Virus record (IMG/VR): IMGVR_UViG_3300021076_000062
Coordinates: 1-29,940 of that record
Direction: 5' to 3' (one strand)
Length of the DNA: 29,940 nucleotides
Source of the DNA: a virus
The translations under genes and the position numbers were made by a program. The notes below the pieces were generated by a model, which did no database searches, was not told the DNA's origin, and saw only the letters and a program-made list of their open reading frames with translations. This document shows, one piece after another, positions 6,579-12,728 of the stretch; position 1 is the first letter of the stretch; each line of letters starts with the position of its first letter.

Positions 6579-7570
6579 AGCAAATCTCTCCAGAACTTCT
6601 TCATTACCGCAGCCTGACTCGTATGATCATTAGAGCGTTCAATAAGGCTATCTAATCTCTCTTGTGCAGTCTGAGGTTCACAAGATGTGGCATCTTTTAT
6701 GACCATCTCATCCGGTATTAAGTCTAGTTTAAAGTTAGAATGACCTAATATTAATTGCCCTAATTTCTCTTTGTCAATTTTATTCAACTCATCTTTATTA
6801 CCATGAATCTGTAGCCACAATAAATCATCGGTATTCACCCCAGGATAAAGAGTTATTCTCTCAACACCAGGATATGCATCGATTGATATCTTCACGTGAC
6901 GTCGAAGATTAAGGATACTTCTTTCGAATGTTCCATCATCAGCGACAATAAGATAACCCTTATCGCCATCGCTGCTCTCCCCAAAAGTGTGGGTGAAAGG
7001 GCTGCCGATGTAGGTGAGAGTACCAACAGTTTGATGCCTGTGATAATGCCCCGAGATGAGCGTGTAGTCATTAAGTGCTCCTGCCTCGATACTTGTTTTA
7101 TCTTGAACATAATCTCCTAAATGAGCGCCCTGGACGCCCTGATGGCAAACGATTAAAGATCCTTTTGGAGCCTTAGCTAAAGCTGTTTTGAACTTCTGCA
7201 CGGTATTCTGATACGGTATAAACATCACTTCTCGGTCTTCAATTGTCAAAGACACTGGTGAAGAAATAACCCAAGCGTGTGAGCTGAGGTAGTTGAGTCC
7301 ATGCTCCTCTCCCTTTTCGTTAATCAAGTCATGATTACCAACTAAGATGTATACTTTTTCCATCTTGGCTTTATTAAGAATATTAAGAAGTCTGTTAGCA
7401 ACCTCAGCCCTGATGATCGCCTTGGTGTCGTGTAAGTCCCCAGCTATAACAAGCGGGATATCTAATTCCTCAGACTTATCTAAAGCTGCTTGAAGTGCTG
7501 TAGAAGCAAGCTCTAGGTTATTAACATTAAAGTGTATGTCTGATATTGCTACAAATAGCGGTTTACTCAT
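6575..7570 (-). CDS. SbcD/Mre11-like (T4 gp47-like) nuclease
   Basis: 331 aa. Metal-binding motifs in order: DIH (11-13), GDLH (44-47), GNHD (78-81), CHQG (142-145), GHYH (174-177) and a following H179, exactly the Mre11 phosphodiesterase series. The C-terminal part (about 230-331) is the capping and Rad50-binding region. Partner of the SbcC-like ATPase encoded immediately downstream; the pair resects or cleaves DNA ends ahead of the RecA-like recombinase further upstream in the same operon. Confidence 0.92.
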   Translation of the reverse strand: MSKPLFVAISDIHFNVNNLELASTALQAALDKSEELDIPLVIAGDLHDTKAIIRAEVANRLLNILNKAKMEKVYILVGNHDLINEKGEEHGLNYLSSHAWVISSPVSLTIEDREVMFIPYQNTVQKFKTALAKAPKGSLIVCHQGVQGAHLGDYVQDKTSIEAGALNDYTLISGHYHRHQTVGTLTYIGSPFTHTFGESSDGDKGYLIVADDGTFERSILNLRRHVKISIDAYPGVERITLYPGVNTDDLLWLQIHGNKDELNKIDKEKLGQLILGHSNFKLDLIPDEMVIKDATSCEPQTAQERLDSLIERSNDHTSQAAVMKKFWRDLL

Positions 7571-7763
7571 CTAATCCCCCACCATCAGCATACACCACAA
7601 CCTCTTCTACTTCAACATCAATATCTACACCCTTACACTTTAGAAATCCACTATATTCTTCAACAAACAATACATATAACTCTTTATGACTAAAGGCGAA
7701 TCTAGCAGCAATCTCGATGCGCATCCGTTCGATCTCTTTTCTAGTCACAATAAGTTTAATCAT
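7563..7763 (-). CDS. Hypothetical protein, 66 aa
   Basis: No recognised domain. Basic amphipathic N-terminal helix (KLIVTRKEIERMRIEIAARF) and an acidic C-terminal half. Overlaps the SbcD-like gene by 8 bases and its own upstream neighbour by 8, as expected for packed operon genes. Confidence 0.55.
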   Translation of the reverse strand: MIKLIVTRKEIERMRIEIAARFAFSHKELYVLFVEEYSGFLKCKGVDIDVEVEEVVVYADGGGLDE

Positions 7764-7965
7764 TGTTCCTCAATTCCCATAACTTAGAGCGTATTTCTTG
7801 ATAAAGCACGGTGTGGTCTTCAGGTTGTGAATCTGGAGCATACTTAATCTTCTGCCTCAAATAATCATCCAAATCCTCAAGAGCCCGTCTATAGTCATTG
7901 GCGTGTGACATCATCTCATATTCTTCTTGTTCTTCTGGTAATGTAAACGTAAATGAAGCTTTCAT
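7756..7965 (-). CDS. Conserved small phage protein (FTLPEEQEE family), 69 aa
   Basis: Starts at the ATG with AAAGGAGAG upstream; a longer frame to 8010 overlaps the preceding small gene and lacks a ribosome binding site. The sequence FTFTLPEEQEEYEMMSHAN, ALEDLDDYLRQKIKY and LYQEIRSKLWEL resembles a small acidic protein seen widely in tailed phages, with a conserved DLxxxLRxxIKY core. Function unknown. Helical, soluble. Confidence 0.7.
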   Translation of the reverse strand: MKASFTFTLPEEQEEYEMMSHANDYRRALEDLDDYLRQKIKYAPDSQPEDHTVLYQEIRSKLWELRNND

Positions 7966-7975
7966 ATTCTCTCCT

Positions 7976-8131
7976 TTAATACTTGCAGTTAGAGCCCAAC
8001 CACGTAGCACCTAGTCTCCAGATATTGAAGAATATGCAATTACATATCTCATCTTTAGAGGCACCCACTATGCCCATGCCTTGCATAGATCTTTTGATTA
8101 TGTATATTTCAAATCTTCCTATCTTAATCAT
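7976..8131 (-). CDS. Hypothetical small protein, 51 aa
   Basis: Read by hand: ATG overlaps the recombinase stop as TAATG, with GAGGA as ribosome binding site inside the recombinase tail; stop TAA lies just before the next gene's ribosome binding site. The product begins MIKIGRFEIYII and contains three cysteines and two tryptophans (ICNCIFFNIW, ATWLGSNC). No family recognised. Filling the gap between two operon genes with coupled signals supports it. Confidence 0.6.
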   Translation of the reverse strand: MIKIGRFEIYIIKRSMQGMGIVGASKDEICNCIFFNIWRLGATWLGSNCKY

Positions 8132-9027
8132 TATTCCTCATCCTCTACAGAATCAACAATTTGTGTGCCTTTGGCGTTAATCTGAAAGTCCAGCTGATGA
8201 ATCGAGGTCTCATCTTGACTTAAGTGATTCTTGGTCACTGTTGCCCTAGATATGATCCCTGATTTCATCGTCACCCCTTTTACAACTTTAGTCAATACTT
8301 TGATTCGCTTTAACATAACTATTAAAGAGGAATGATACTCGATTTTTGTGCCCCCAGATGCGGCATCGCCGTGCTGCATGAAGCCAATCTTGGCATAAGT
8401 CTGATTGGCAAGATATACTGCAATAGTGTCGGGGTACTTGTTAATGAGAGCTACAACGGTCTTCATCACCGACCCATTCTCTTTAGCATCTTGACCTGGT
8501 TGAGCATGTTTCTCATTATCCAGTTCACGCTCAGCATGAGACCGACTTTGAGAGCCTCCTACTGAATCCCAGACAAAGAGGATCTTCTGATCTTCATCTT
8601 GATCCTTAATGGCGGTGATATACCGCCTTACAAGCTCTGCTCCCTTTAGAATCTCATTGGTCTTAACTAGGAGTATTTGTGAAGGATCACCTCCCATCAT
8701 AGTAAGGCGTGAAGCATCGAATTTATCTTCTGAATCCCATAGGATAACTTGTACATCACCCTTTTGTGCTGAAGCCATAGCCTCAGCAGCAAAGGTGGAC
8801 TTACCGCAGTCAGGCTTACCCGCTACCTGTAGTATCTTATTGTATGGTATCCCAGAGAGTCCCATAAGGCTTGCCAAGGGATGTCCCGTTGGTAAAGGAA
8901 CAAGGTCCTTAGCAGTGTACTTTGTCTTTACACTATCACCGGTAGTTATAATGCTTTGGATCTTCTTATCCTTAGCATAAAGCTTCTGCATATCACTAAC
9001 AATCTTACCTATGTTTATATTAGCCAC
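8131..9027 (-). CDS. RecA/UvsX-like recombinase
   Basis: 298 aa. Walker A GKPDCGKST at 70-78, Walker B ILFVWDS at 149-155, an L2-like ANQTYAK segment near 208-214, and TKIEYHSSLIVMLKR typical of the RecA core. The N-terminal region is short and the C-terminus ends in acidic EDEE, as in RecA. It catalyses strand exchange on single-stranded DNA, fed by the SbcCD-like pair and SSB-like protein. The start is GTG at 9027 with AAGGGG about 8 bases upstream; no in-frame ATG fits better. The ribosome binding site lies in a perfect small hairpin (separate entry). Confidence 0.9.
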   Translation of the reverse strand: MANINIGKIVSDMQKLYAKDKKIQSIITTGDSVKTKYTAKDLVPLPTGHPLASLMGLSGIPYNKILQVAGKPDCGKSTFAAEAMASAQKGDVQVILWDSEDKFDASRLTMMGGDPSQILLVKTNEILKGAELVRRYITAIKDQDEDQKILFVWDSVGGSQSRSHAERELDNEKHAQPGQDAKENGSVMKTVVALINKYPDTIAVYLANQTYAKIGFMQHGDAASGGTKIEYHSSLIVMLKRIKVLTKVVKGVTMKSGIISRATVTKNHLSQDETSIHQLDFQINAKGTQIVDSVEDEE

Positions 9028-9424
9028 CGAAAGCCCCTTTCGCTATAGATCTAAAATGAATATGTGCATTTTGAAAGATAGACATGTAGCTATCTAATGA
9101 TAACTTTAGGACTTCTGCATCATCTACAACAAGTTGCTGGCTTAACACAACCTCATCGGTATCAACCATAGCATTAAGCAGAACATCAGATGGTTTCTTT
9201 TCTGACTTAGACGCATGATCTAAATACACTGTGGCTTTAATTGCCTTAAGCCCTGATTTCTTCATTCTGGCATCTAAATCAACACGCCTTAGCTCCTCAG
9301 CTACTAGTAGTTGAGCATAAAGAAACTTACCGGCTAGCCGCTCAGCCCCTTCAATTGTTATTCCAACTTCATAGCTATCTTTGATCTCTTTGGTGAGCTC
9401 TTCACATAGTTTAATAAAACTCAT
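9020..9424 (-). CDS. Conserved hypothetical protein upstream of the recombinase, 134 aa
   Basis: Helical, acidic protein. Three long amphipathic helices (SFIKLCEELTKEIKDSY, AERLAGKFLYAQLLVAEELRRVDLDARMKKS, SDVLLNAMVDTDEVV), then SLDSYMSIFQNAHIHFRSIAKG. No enzyme motif. Its last bases overlap the GTG of the recombinase, and translation through its stop would open the recombinase hairpin. A recombination accessory role is possible by context only. Ribosome binding site AAAAGGAAAA. Confidence 0.65.
   Translation of the reverse strand: MSFIKLCEELTKEIKDSYEVGITIEGAERLAGKFLYAQLLVAEELRRVDLDARMKKSGLKAIKATVYLDHASKSEKKPSDVLLNAMVDTDEVVLSQQLVVDDAEVLKLSLDSYMSIFQNAHIHFRSIAKGAFGG
9028..9042 (-). promoter_or_regulatory. 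Hairpin covering the recombinase ribosome binding site
   Basis: CGAAAG-GGG-CTTTCG, a perfect 6-bp stem with a 3-nt loop ending at the base before the GTG start. The AAGGGG ribosome binding site is in the stem and loop, so folding would hide it unless ribosomes finishing the overlapping upstream gene melt it. Confidence 0.55.
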
Positions 9425-9443
9425 ATCATTTTCCTTTTAGAAT

Positions 9444-9650
9444 TCATGAATGGATATTAGCCCTAGATACAATCAAAGTTCCTTTGTACCCGCTGTCACA
9501 AGTCGCATCAACTTCATACTCTTGCATAGGGCTCGGGCGTTGTGAATAGCTGACCTCTACAACACCGGTGCAGATGCCATAGAAAGAGTCATGAAACCCA
9601 ACTATGCTGTGGTAATGAATTATAACAACTAATCCTAATGTGGTTAACAT
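9444..9650 (-). CDS. Small membrane-anchored or secreted protein, 68 aa
   Basis: Start taken as ATG with AAAGGTG eight bases upstream, one base after the preceding stop; a GTG nine bases earlier is possible. The N-terminal MLTTLGLVVIIHYHSIVG is hydrophobic, like a signal anchor, followed by a beta-rich domain with two cysteines (YGICTG, DATCDSG) that could form a disulfide in the periplasm. No family recognised. Confidence 0.6.
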   Translation of the reverse strand: MLTTLGLVVIIHYHSIVGFHDSFYGICTGVVEVSYSQRPSPMQEYEVDATCDSGYKGTLIVSRANIHS

Positions 9651-9651
9651 A

Positions 9652-9927
9652 TTATTCACCTTTCTCTTCGATTAAGTGTAAGCAGTATGTAACTACAGCA
9701 TTTTGTCTTTTTCTCACTTCACGCAGCCCCTCAGACAAAGCTTTAAGACTTTCTTTCAATTCTTCATACTTAGGGTTAGCTTCTAGTTCATCTTGAGTTG
9801 ATTTAATAGAACCATCAGCTTGAGCAATCCGAGATTTAAGATCTTCTAAAGACAACGCCTCTAGATCTACTAAAACTTCTGTTCCTAAAGCCTTTTCAAT
9901 TCTCTCATGTTTCTTTGAACTTAACAT
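9652..9927 (-). CDS. Conserved small coiled-coil phage protein, 91 aa
   Basis: Entirely helical: LEDLKSRIAQADGSIKSTQ, ANPKYEELKESLKALSEGLREVRKRQNAVVTYCLHLIEEKG. The block NPKYEELKE-LKAL-GL-E-KKRQNA is a pattern I associate with small proteins common next to RecA-like genes in phages. Function unknown. AAAGGGAGAG ribosome binding site. Confidence 0.68.
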   Translation of the reverse strand: MLSSKKHERIEKALGTEVLVDLEALSLEDLKSRIAQADGSIKSTQDELEANPKYEELKESLKALSEGLREVRKRQNAVVTYCLHLIEEKGE

Positions 9928-9942
9928 ACATCTCTCCCTTTG

Positions 9943-10404
9943 TTAGAACGTTATACCAACACTACACCCTGCAGTTCCATTATTCAAGCCCCAAATTCCA
10001 ATATTTAAAGGCCCTAAGATATCCTTGCTAATATGTACGCCATATAGCATACCATTTCCTGGATTTGTTACATTAGTGCCGGCTAAAGCACTAATATTTA
10101 ACTTTCCTGTACCCTCAGTAATTGTTTTACTCTCTGCCTTAGTTGCGGTGATTACTGCTGTGTTATCTACATCAGTTTTGTCAGATTCTGTTACTGTTGT
10201 TACTGTAATCTTTTCACCACCGGGCTTTATGTCTTCGGTCTTCTTATACGTCTTTGCTTTAGTGGTATCCTTTACTTTTACTTCTTTAATAACTTCCACT
10301 GTCTTAGTTTCAATCTTGATCTTCTCCGGAGCAGTATAGCGACCTATTGCGGCTGATATTATCACTACTGATACTGCTACTATCACTTTATATTTAGTTG
10401 TCAT
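9943..10404 (-). CDS. Membrane-anchored phage protein with extended Lys/Val stalk, 153 aa
   Basis: Residues 5-22 (YKVIVAVSVVIISAAIGR) form one N-terminal transmembrane helix. Then come an alternating charged/beta or coiled stalk (about 26-75, IKIETKTVEVIKEVKVKD) and a C-terminal Gly-rich hairpin domain ending SKDILGPLNIGIWGLNNGTAG-SVGITF. This three-part design, with a GPxxxGxWG ending, occurs in small phage proteins of unknown role. Start chosen at the ATG one base after the upstream stop; the GTG at 10443 would overlap the collagen gene by 38 bases. Probably inner-membrane with a periplasmic domain; spanin-like function is possible but unproven. Confidence 0.6.
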   Translation of the reverse strand: MTTKYKVIVAVSVVIISAAIGRYTAPEKIKIETKTVEVIKEVKVKDTTKAKTYKKTEDIKPGGEKITVTTVTESDKTDVDNTAVITATKAESKTITEGTGKLNISALAGTNVTNPGNGMLYGVHISKDILGPLNIGIWGLNNGTAGCSVGITF

Positions 10405-10405
10405 C

Positions 10406-10996
10406 TTATTGTACCACACAGTTTGGGAGGACCTGAAAGTCACACTGAAGGCCTGTTGCAGTGCTCATATACTCTCCAGGAACTATCTGAGAAAGCCATG
10501 CATTATGACCATCATAGTATACGCCATATAGCATATTTGAGATGCACAATCCATACTCTGGGAAGTTATTAGGGTAAGAAGTTGGACCTTGATTGCTACA
10601 AAACTGTACTGAATATGTAGCAGTCGGGTTTATACCTGGTGTACCTTGAGGGCCTGTAGCTCCATTGACCCCATCAGTACCATTGGTACCATTCGCTCCG
10701 GTTATCCCTGGTATGCCTTGGGCTCCGGCTACGCCCGCATTACCTTGTATACCGGGGGCGCCTGTAGCTCCTTGAATGCCTTGTGTGCCAGTAGCACCAG
10801 TAGCACCAGTAGCACCAGTAGCACCAGTAGCACCAGTAGCACCAACTGCCCCGTTCGACCCACCTGCGCCGGTAGCCCCAACTGCTCCGCTTGCACCAGC
10901 AGGGCCTTGTGCTCCAGCAGGACCCACAATTTCATGAATGGATGGCTGTTGACCACACCCCCCTAGAACTAAACAAGCTACTAATAATCTTTTCAT
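10406..10996 (-). CDS. Collagen-like lipoprotein
   Basis: 196 aa. N-terminal [14 protein letters not shown] is a lipoprotein signal with the lipidated Cys at 14. Residues 25-123 are 33 uninterrupted Gly-X-Y triplets including six consecutive GAT, many GPA/GPQ/GIP units, hence a collagen triple helix. Residues 124-196 form a C-terminal head with four cysteines (QFCSNQG, GLCISN, LQCDFQ, PNCVVQ) that probably trimerises. Collagen-like segments are common in phage fibres, but here the protein is lipidated and lies in the early operon. That suggests a cell-envelope protein made by the infected host, perhaps for surface masking or superinfection exclusion (inference). ATGA overlap with the Rrf2 gene, ribosome binding site AGGAAT. 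Confidence 0.85.
   Translation of the reverse strand: MKRLLVACLVLGGCGQQPSIHEIVGPAGAQGPAGASGAVGATGAGGSNGAVGATGATGATGATGATGATGTQGIQGATGAPGIQGNAGVAGAQGIPGITGANGTNGTDGVNGATGPQGTPGINPTATYSVQFCSNQGPTSYPNNFPEYGLCISNMLYGVYYDGHNAWLSQIVPGEYMSTATGLQCDFQVLPNCVVQ
10791..10844. repeat. Six perfect 9-bp tandem repeats in the collagen gene
   Basis: GTAGCACCA repeated six times head to tail without a single difference, encoding Gly-Ala-Thr on the minus strand. Perfect identity suggests recent expansion or slippage; copy number could vary between isolates without breaking the frame. Confidence 0.95.
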
Positions 10997-11433
10997 TGTA
11001 TTATTCCTGTTTCTACAGCTTTTTCTCGCTGCTCTACTTCTTTTGCTACTAACTCTTTAACTATATCACCTATAGTTTTATTTAGCAACGGTGTCATTAA
11101 AGATCTGAGATTAGAAGCAAATCGGTAAAATGCTCTAGACTCAACTACACCGGTTGAGTACCTAGTCTTTTCTTCTCTGCTTATAAGATTAATAGGGTCG
11201 AGAGCATCAAATATATCCTTTATAGTAATGTCTGGCTTGCTTAGCTCATATCCACCAGCTCTTCCTCTGAAAGAAATAAGAACTTTGGCTTTTACCAACT
11301 TTCTAGAAATCTGTTGTAAAAATGAAAGGGATAATGAAAGCTGAGCAGCAGCATCAGGTAGTTGGGCTCTGCCTGCTCTTTGTAAATACAATGCTAACAG
11401 TACAGCATATTGAATTTCTACATTTATTCTCAT
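10993..11433 (-). CDS. Rrf2-family transcriptional regulator without iron-sulfur cysteines
   Basis: 146 aa from the ATG two bases after the upstream stop, with AAAGGA ten bases before. Seen: [16 protein letters not shown] (helix 1), a winged-helix HTH (residues 25-50, [25 protein letters not shown]), the hallmark wing [26 protein letters not shown] (55-80), all in IscR/NsrR order. Rrf2 members that bind Fe-S use three cysteines after residue 90; this protein has none, so it is an apo-type regulator. It could bind the palindrome in the control region 12378-12396 (inference). It is encoded early in the leftward operon, a common spot for phage regulators. Confidence 0.82.
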   Translation of the reverse strand: MRINVEIQYAVLLALYLQRAGRAQLPDAAAQLSLSLSFLQQISRKLVKAKVLISFRGRAGGYELSKPDITIKDIFDALDPINLISREEKTRYSTGVVESRAFYRFASNLRSLMTPLLNKTIGDIVKELVAKEVEQREKAVETGIIQ

Positions 11434-11434
11434 G

Positions 11435-11824
11435 TTAGTTATCCTTTGTCTTATCGCGCTTAGGGACTTGTTTAATCGCACAGGTGTATTCTACTGGTTG
11501 ATTAGCAAACTCTCTAACCGCTTTAGTAAAAGATAATCCTATTTGCTCTTCTATGTCTTTTCTAGTTTTGATATATTGATCTTTAAGATAAGCATTTAAA
11601 TCTGCATCTTCATACTTTAGGGGTTTATCATTAAGCACATCTTTTATAACCAATCTTACTAGTTCACCGATTAAGAGGGCTGCAGACTTATAATCTAAAG
11701 CAGGTTCATCATTAAGAGGTTTTTCTGGATTAGTAAATAACTTTAGAGTTTCCCTAGCTAATAGTTCAACAATTATGTTCTTACCATATACTACAAGTAG
11801 CTGATCTAAGTCCCGTTCGCTCAT
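11435..11824 (-). CDS. Hypothetical protein, 129 aa
   Basis: Helical, acidic then basic at the C-terminus. Two Leu-rich helices (VELLARETLKLF, SAALLIGELVRLVIKDVL) and a charged C-terminal end with KRDKTKD. No family recognised. ATG overlaps the stop of the preceding membrane peptide and is followed with one base gap by the Rrf2 gene. Confidence 0.6.
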   Translation of the reverse strand: MSERDLDQLLVVYGKNIIVELLARETLKLFTNPEKPLNDEPALDYKSAALLIGELVRLVIKDVLNDKPLKYEDADLNAYLKDQYIKTRKDIEEQIGLSFTKAVREFANQPVEYTCAIKQVPKRDKTKDN

Positions 11825-11967
11825 TTTATCTCCCTTTCAGCGTTAATGATTAGAGCTATTGCATTCACTATGACCATAAATAAAGTTAGATATGAGAATT
11901 CTCCTGCTACAAGAATAACCACACCATATACAAAGAAAAAGGCATTAAATATCAGTATTAGTTTCAT
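11821..11967 (-). CDS. Small two-helix membrane protein, 48 aa
   Basis: Read by hand. First gene of the leftward operon: GAGGGT ribosome binding site, ATG, and a TGA overlapping the next ATG. The product starts MKLILIFNAFFFVYGVVILV and continues through a second hydrophobic helix (LTLFMVIVNAIALII) to a charged AEREIK tail. It would be a helical hairpin in the inner membrane. No family recognised. Confidence 0.65.
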   Translation of the reverse strand: MKLILIFNAFFFVYGVVILVAGEFSYLTLFMVIVNAIALIINAEREIK

Positions 11968-11986
11968 TGTTTAAACCCTCATTTAA

Positions 11987-12015
11987 AGCATAGCAAAGTA
12001 GTATGATATAGTCAA
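11987..12015 (-). promoter_or_regulatory. Main leftward promoter
   Basis: -35 TTGACT, 17-bp spacer ending TTTGC (TGn extension), -10 TATGCT. About 20 bases ahead of the first leftward gene. It starts immediately after a terminator reading in the same direction, so the operon is insulated from transcription entering from the right. Confidence 0.8.
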
Positions 12016-12017
12016 AG

Positions 12018-12071
12018 AAAAAGAGGCCTAAGCTTATTTGGAGGTAAGAACTTACCAGCTTAGGCCTCTTT
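12018..12071 (-). terminator. Nested long-hairpin terminator between the two transcription units
   Basis: Perfect 15-bp stem AAAGAGGCCTAAGCT/AGCTTAGGCCTCTTT (12020-12034 with 12057-12071). The interior has a second perfect hairpin GGTAAG-AA-CTTACC (12043-12056). On the minus strand the stem is followed by TTTTTCTTT. It terminates leftward transcription just before the leftward promoter; a rightward function is less likely because the plus side lacks a T-run. Confidence 0.72.
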
Positions 12072-12198
12072 GGGGAGGAGGGAGAGTAGATAATCAAAGA
12101 CTACACCCCTACGTCTAAAAAGTCAACAATAAAGTGTAAATATAATTGCCAATAAGGACCTTTGTGGAAGCTACACCATCCATTACAAAATAAAAGAC

Positions 12199-12227
12199 TT
12201 GACAAGCTTTTTGAGCTTTGGTATCAT
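12199..12227 (+). promoter_or_regulatory. Rightward promoter, near consensus
   Basis: TTGACA, 17-bp spacer ending TGG (TGn extension), TATCAT. The transcript would begin about 12234 and pass directly into the GC-rich hairpin island, well before the first rightward gene at 12422. Confidence 0.78.
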
Positions 12228-12252
12228 TAGATTATTAGTAAAGCTCGCTGCT

Positions 12253-12278
12253 GCTCGGCCCTAACGCGCAGGGCCAGC
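12253..12278 (+). other. GC-rich hairpin island, possible small RNA or attenuator
   Basis: GGCCCT/AGGGCC around AACGCGC, extended by GCT/AGC with one bulged C. The surrounding 12243-12310 is conspicuously GC-rich in an AT-rich genome and includes repeated CGCTTCGCTC-like words. It begins just after a near-consensus promoter, and a T-rich stretch follows at 12320-12350. No reading frame explains it. Confidence 0.4.
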
Positions 12279-12370
12279 GCATCCTCGGTTCGCTTCGCTC
12301 ACTCCGGGTCTAACTTAGTACTTTGTTTTATTCTTTAGTTTTAATATAGAGATTTAAATCTTAAAGTCTA

Positions 12371-12399
12371 TTGACTCATACTATAGACTATAGTATACT
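12371..12399 (+). promoter_or_regulatory. Second rightward promoter with embedded palindrome
   Basis: TTGACT, 17-bp spacer, TATACT. Predicted start near 12406, ahead of the AGGAG ribosome binding site of the gene at 12422. The spacer and part of the -10 lie inside a perfect palindrome (next entry), so repressor binding would block it. Confidence 0.8.
12378..12396. promoter_or_regulatory. Perfect 19-bp palindrome, probable repressor operator
   Basis: ATACTATAG-A-CTATAGTAT, two 9-bp arms around a central A, lying exactly between the -35 and -10 elements and covering the first half of the -10. Dimeric winged-helix repressors such as Rrf2 proteins bind dyads of this size, and one is encoded about 1 kb away. 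Confidence 0.7.
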
Positions 12400-12421
12400 A
12401 AGAGACAGGAGAATAGAGATT

Positions 12422-12679
12422 ATGTCAAATTCAAGATACTCAGGTCCCTTAGCCACAGATAGAGCAATAGCCGCTGCAGTGACGGGCACTCAAAACCACA
12501 TATCAGGTCCTACCTATATATGTAAGATATACAAGTGCGGAATGCTGTCAGTACCAACCACTTGCTACTGTGAAGGCCACACTTCCCCCCTTAGAACAGG
12601 GTTAGACTTATTCATGCCTGGCTCAGCTCCGGTGAAGAAACTTCATCCTTGGAGACAACATAGACCTAAATATAGATAA
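12422..12679 (+). CDS. Hypothetical protein, 85 aa, first rightward gene
   Basis: Start chosen at the ATG after the predicted transcription start, with AGGAG upstream; an earlier in-frame ATG lies inside the promoter. Contains a cysteine cluster (YICKIYKCG, TTCYCEGHT) that could bind a metal, and a basic C-terminus (KKLHPWRQHRPKYR). No family recognised. As first gene under the operator-controlled promoter it may be an early or regulatory product. Confidence 0.55.
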   Translation: MSNSRYSGPLATDRAIAAAVTGTQNHISGPTYICKIYKCGMLSVPTTCYCEGHTSPLRTGLDLFMPGSAPVKKLHPWRQHRPKYR

Positions 12680-12682
12680 TAG

Positions 12683-12711
12683 TTGACACACCTTTAATTT
12701 TATGTCATTAT
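12683..12711 (+). promoter_or_regulatory. Promoter of the protease-endolysin cassette
   Basis: TTGACA, 17-bp spacer ending TATGT (TGn extension), CATTAT. Predicted start near 12718, giving a very short leader before AGGAG and the protease ATG at 12729. Confidence 0.65.
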
Positions 12712-12728
12712 AACACTAGGAGATCAAA

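Larger units (their letters stand above)
12072..12421. other. Gene-free control region between divergent modules
   Basis: 350 bases without a convincing gene in either strand. It holds two rightward promoters, a palindromic operator and a GC-rich hairpin island (listed separately). The remaining sequence (12072-12198 and 12312-12370) is AT-rich with no further structure that I could support; an origin here is possible but unsupported. Confidence 0.7.

Noticed and set aside
10791-10844. Possible CRISPR or iteron array
   Set aside because: The 9-bp units are in frame, contiguous and encode collagen triplets; there are no spacers.
12371-12421. In-frame upstream start of the 85-aa gene
   Set aside because: The ATG lies inside the promoter elements, before the predicted transcription start; the ATG at 12422 has AGGAG.
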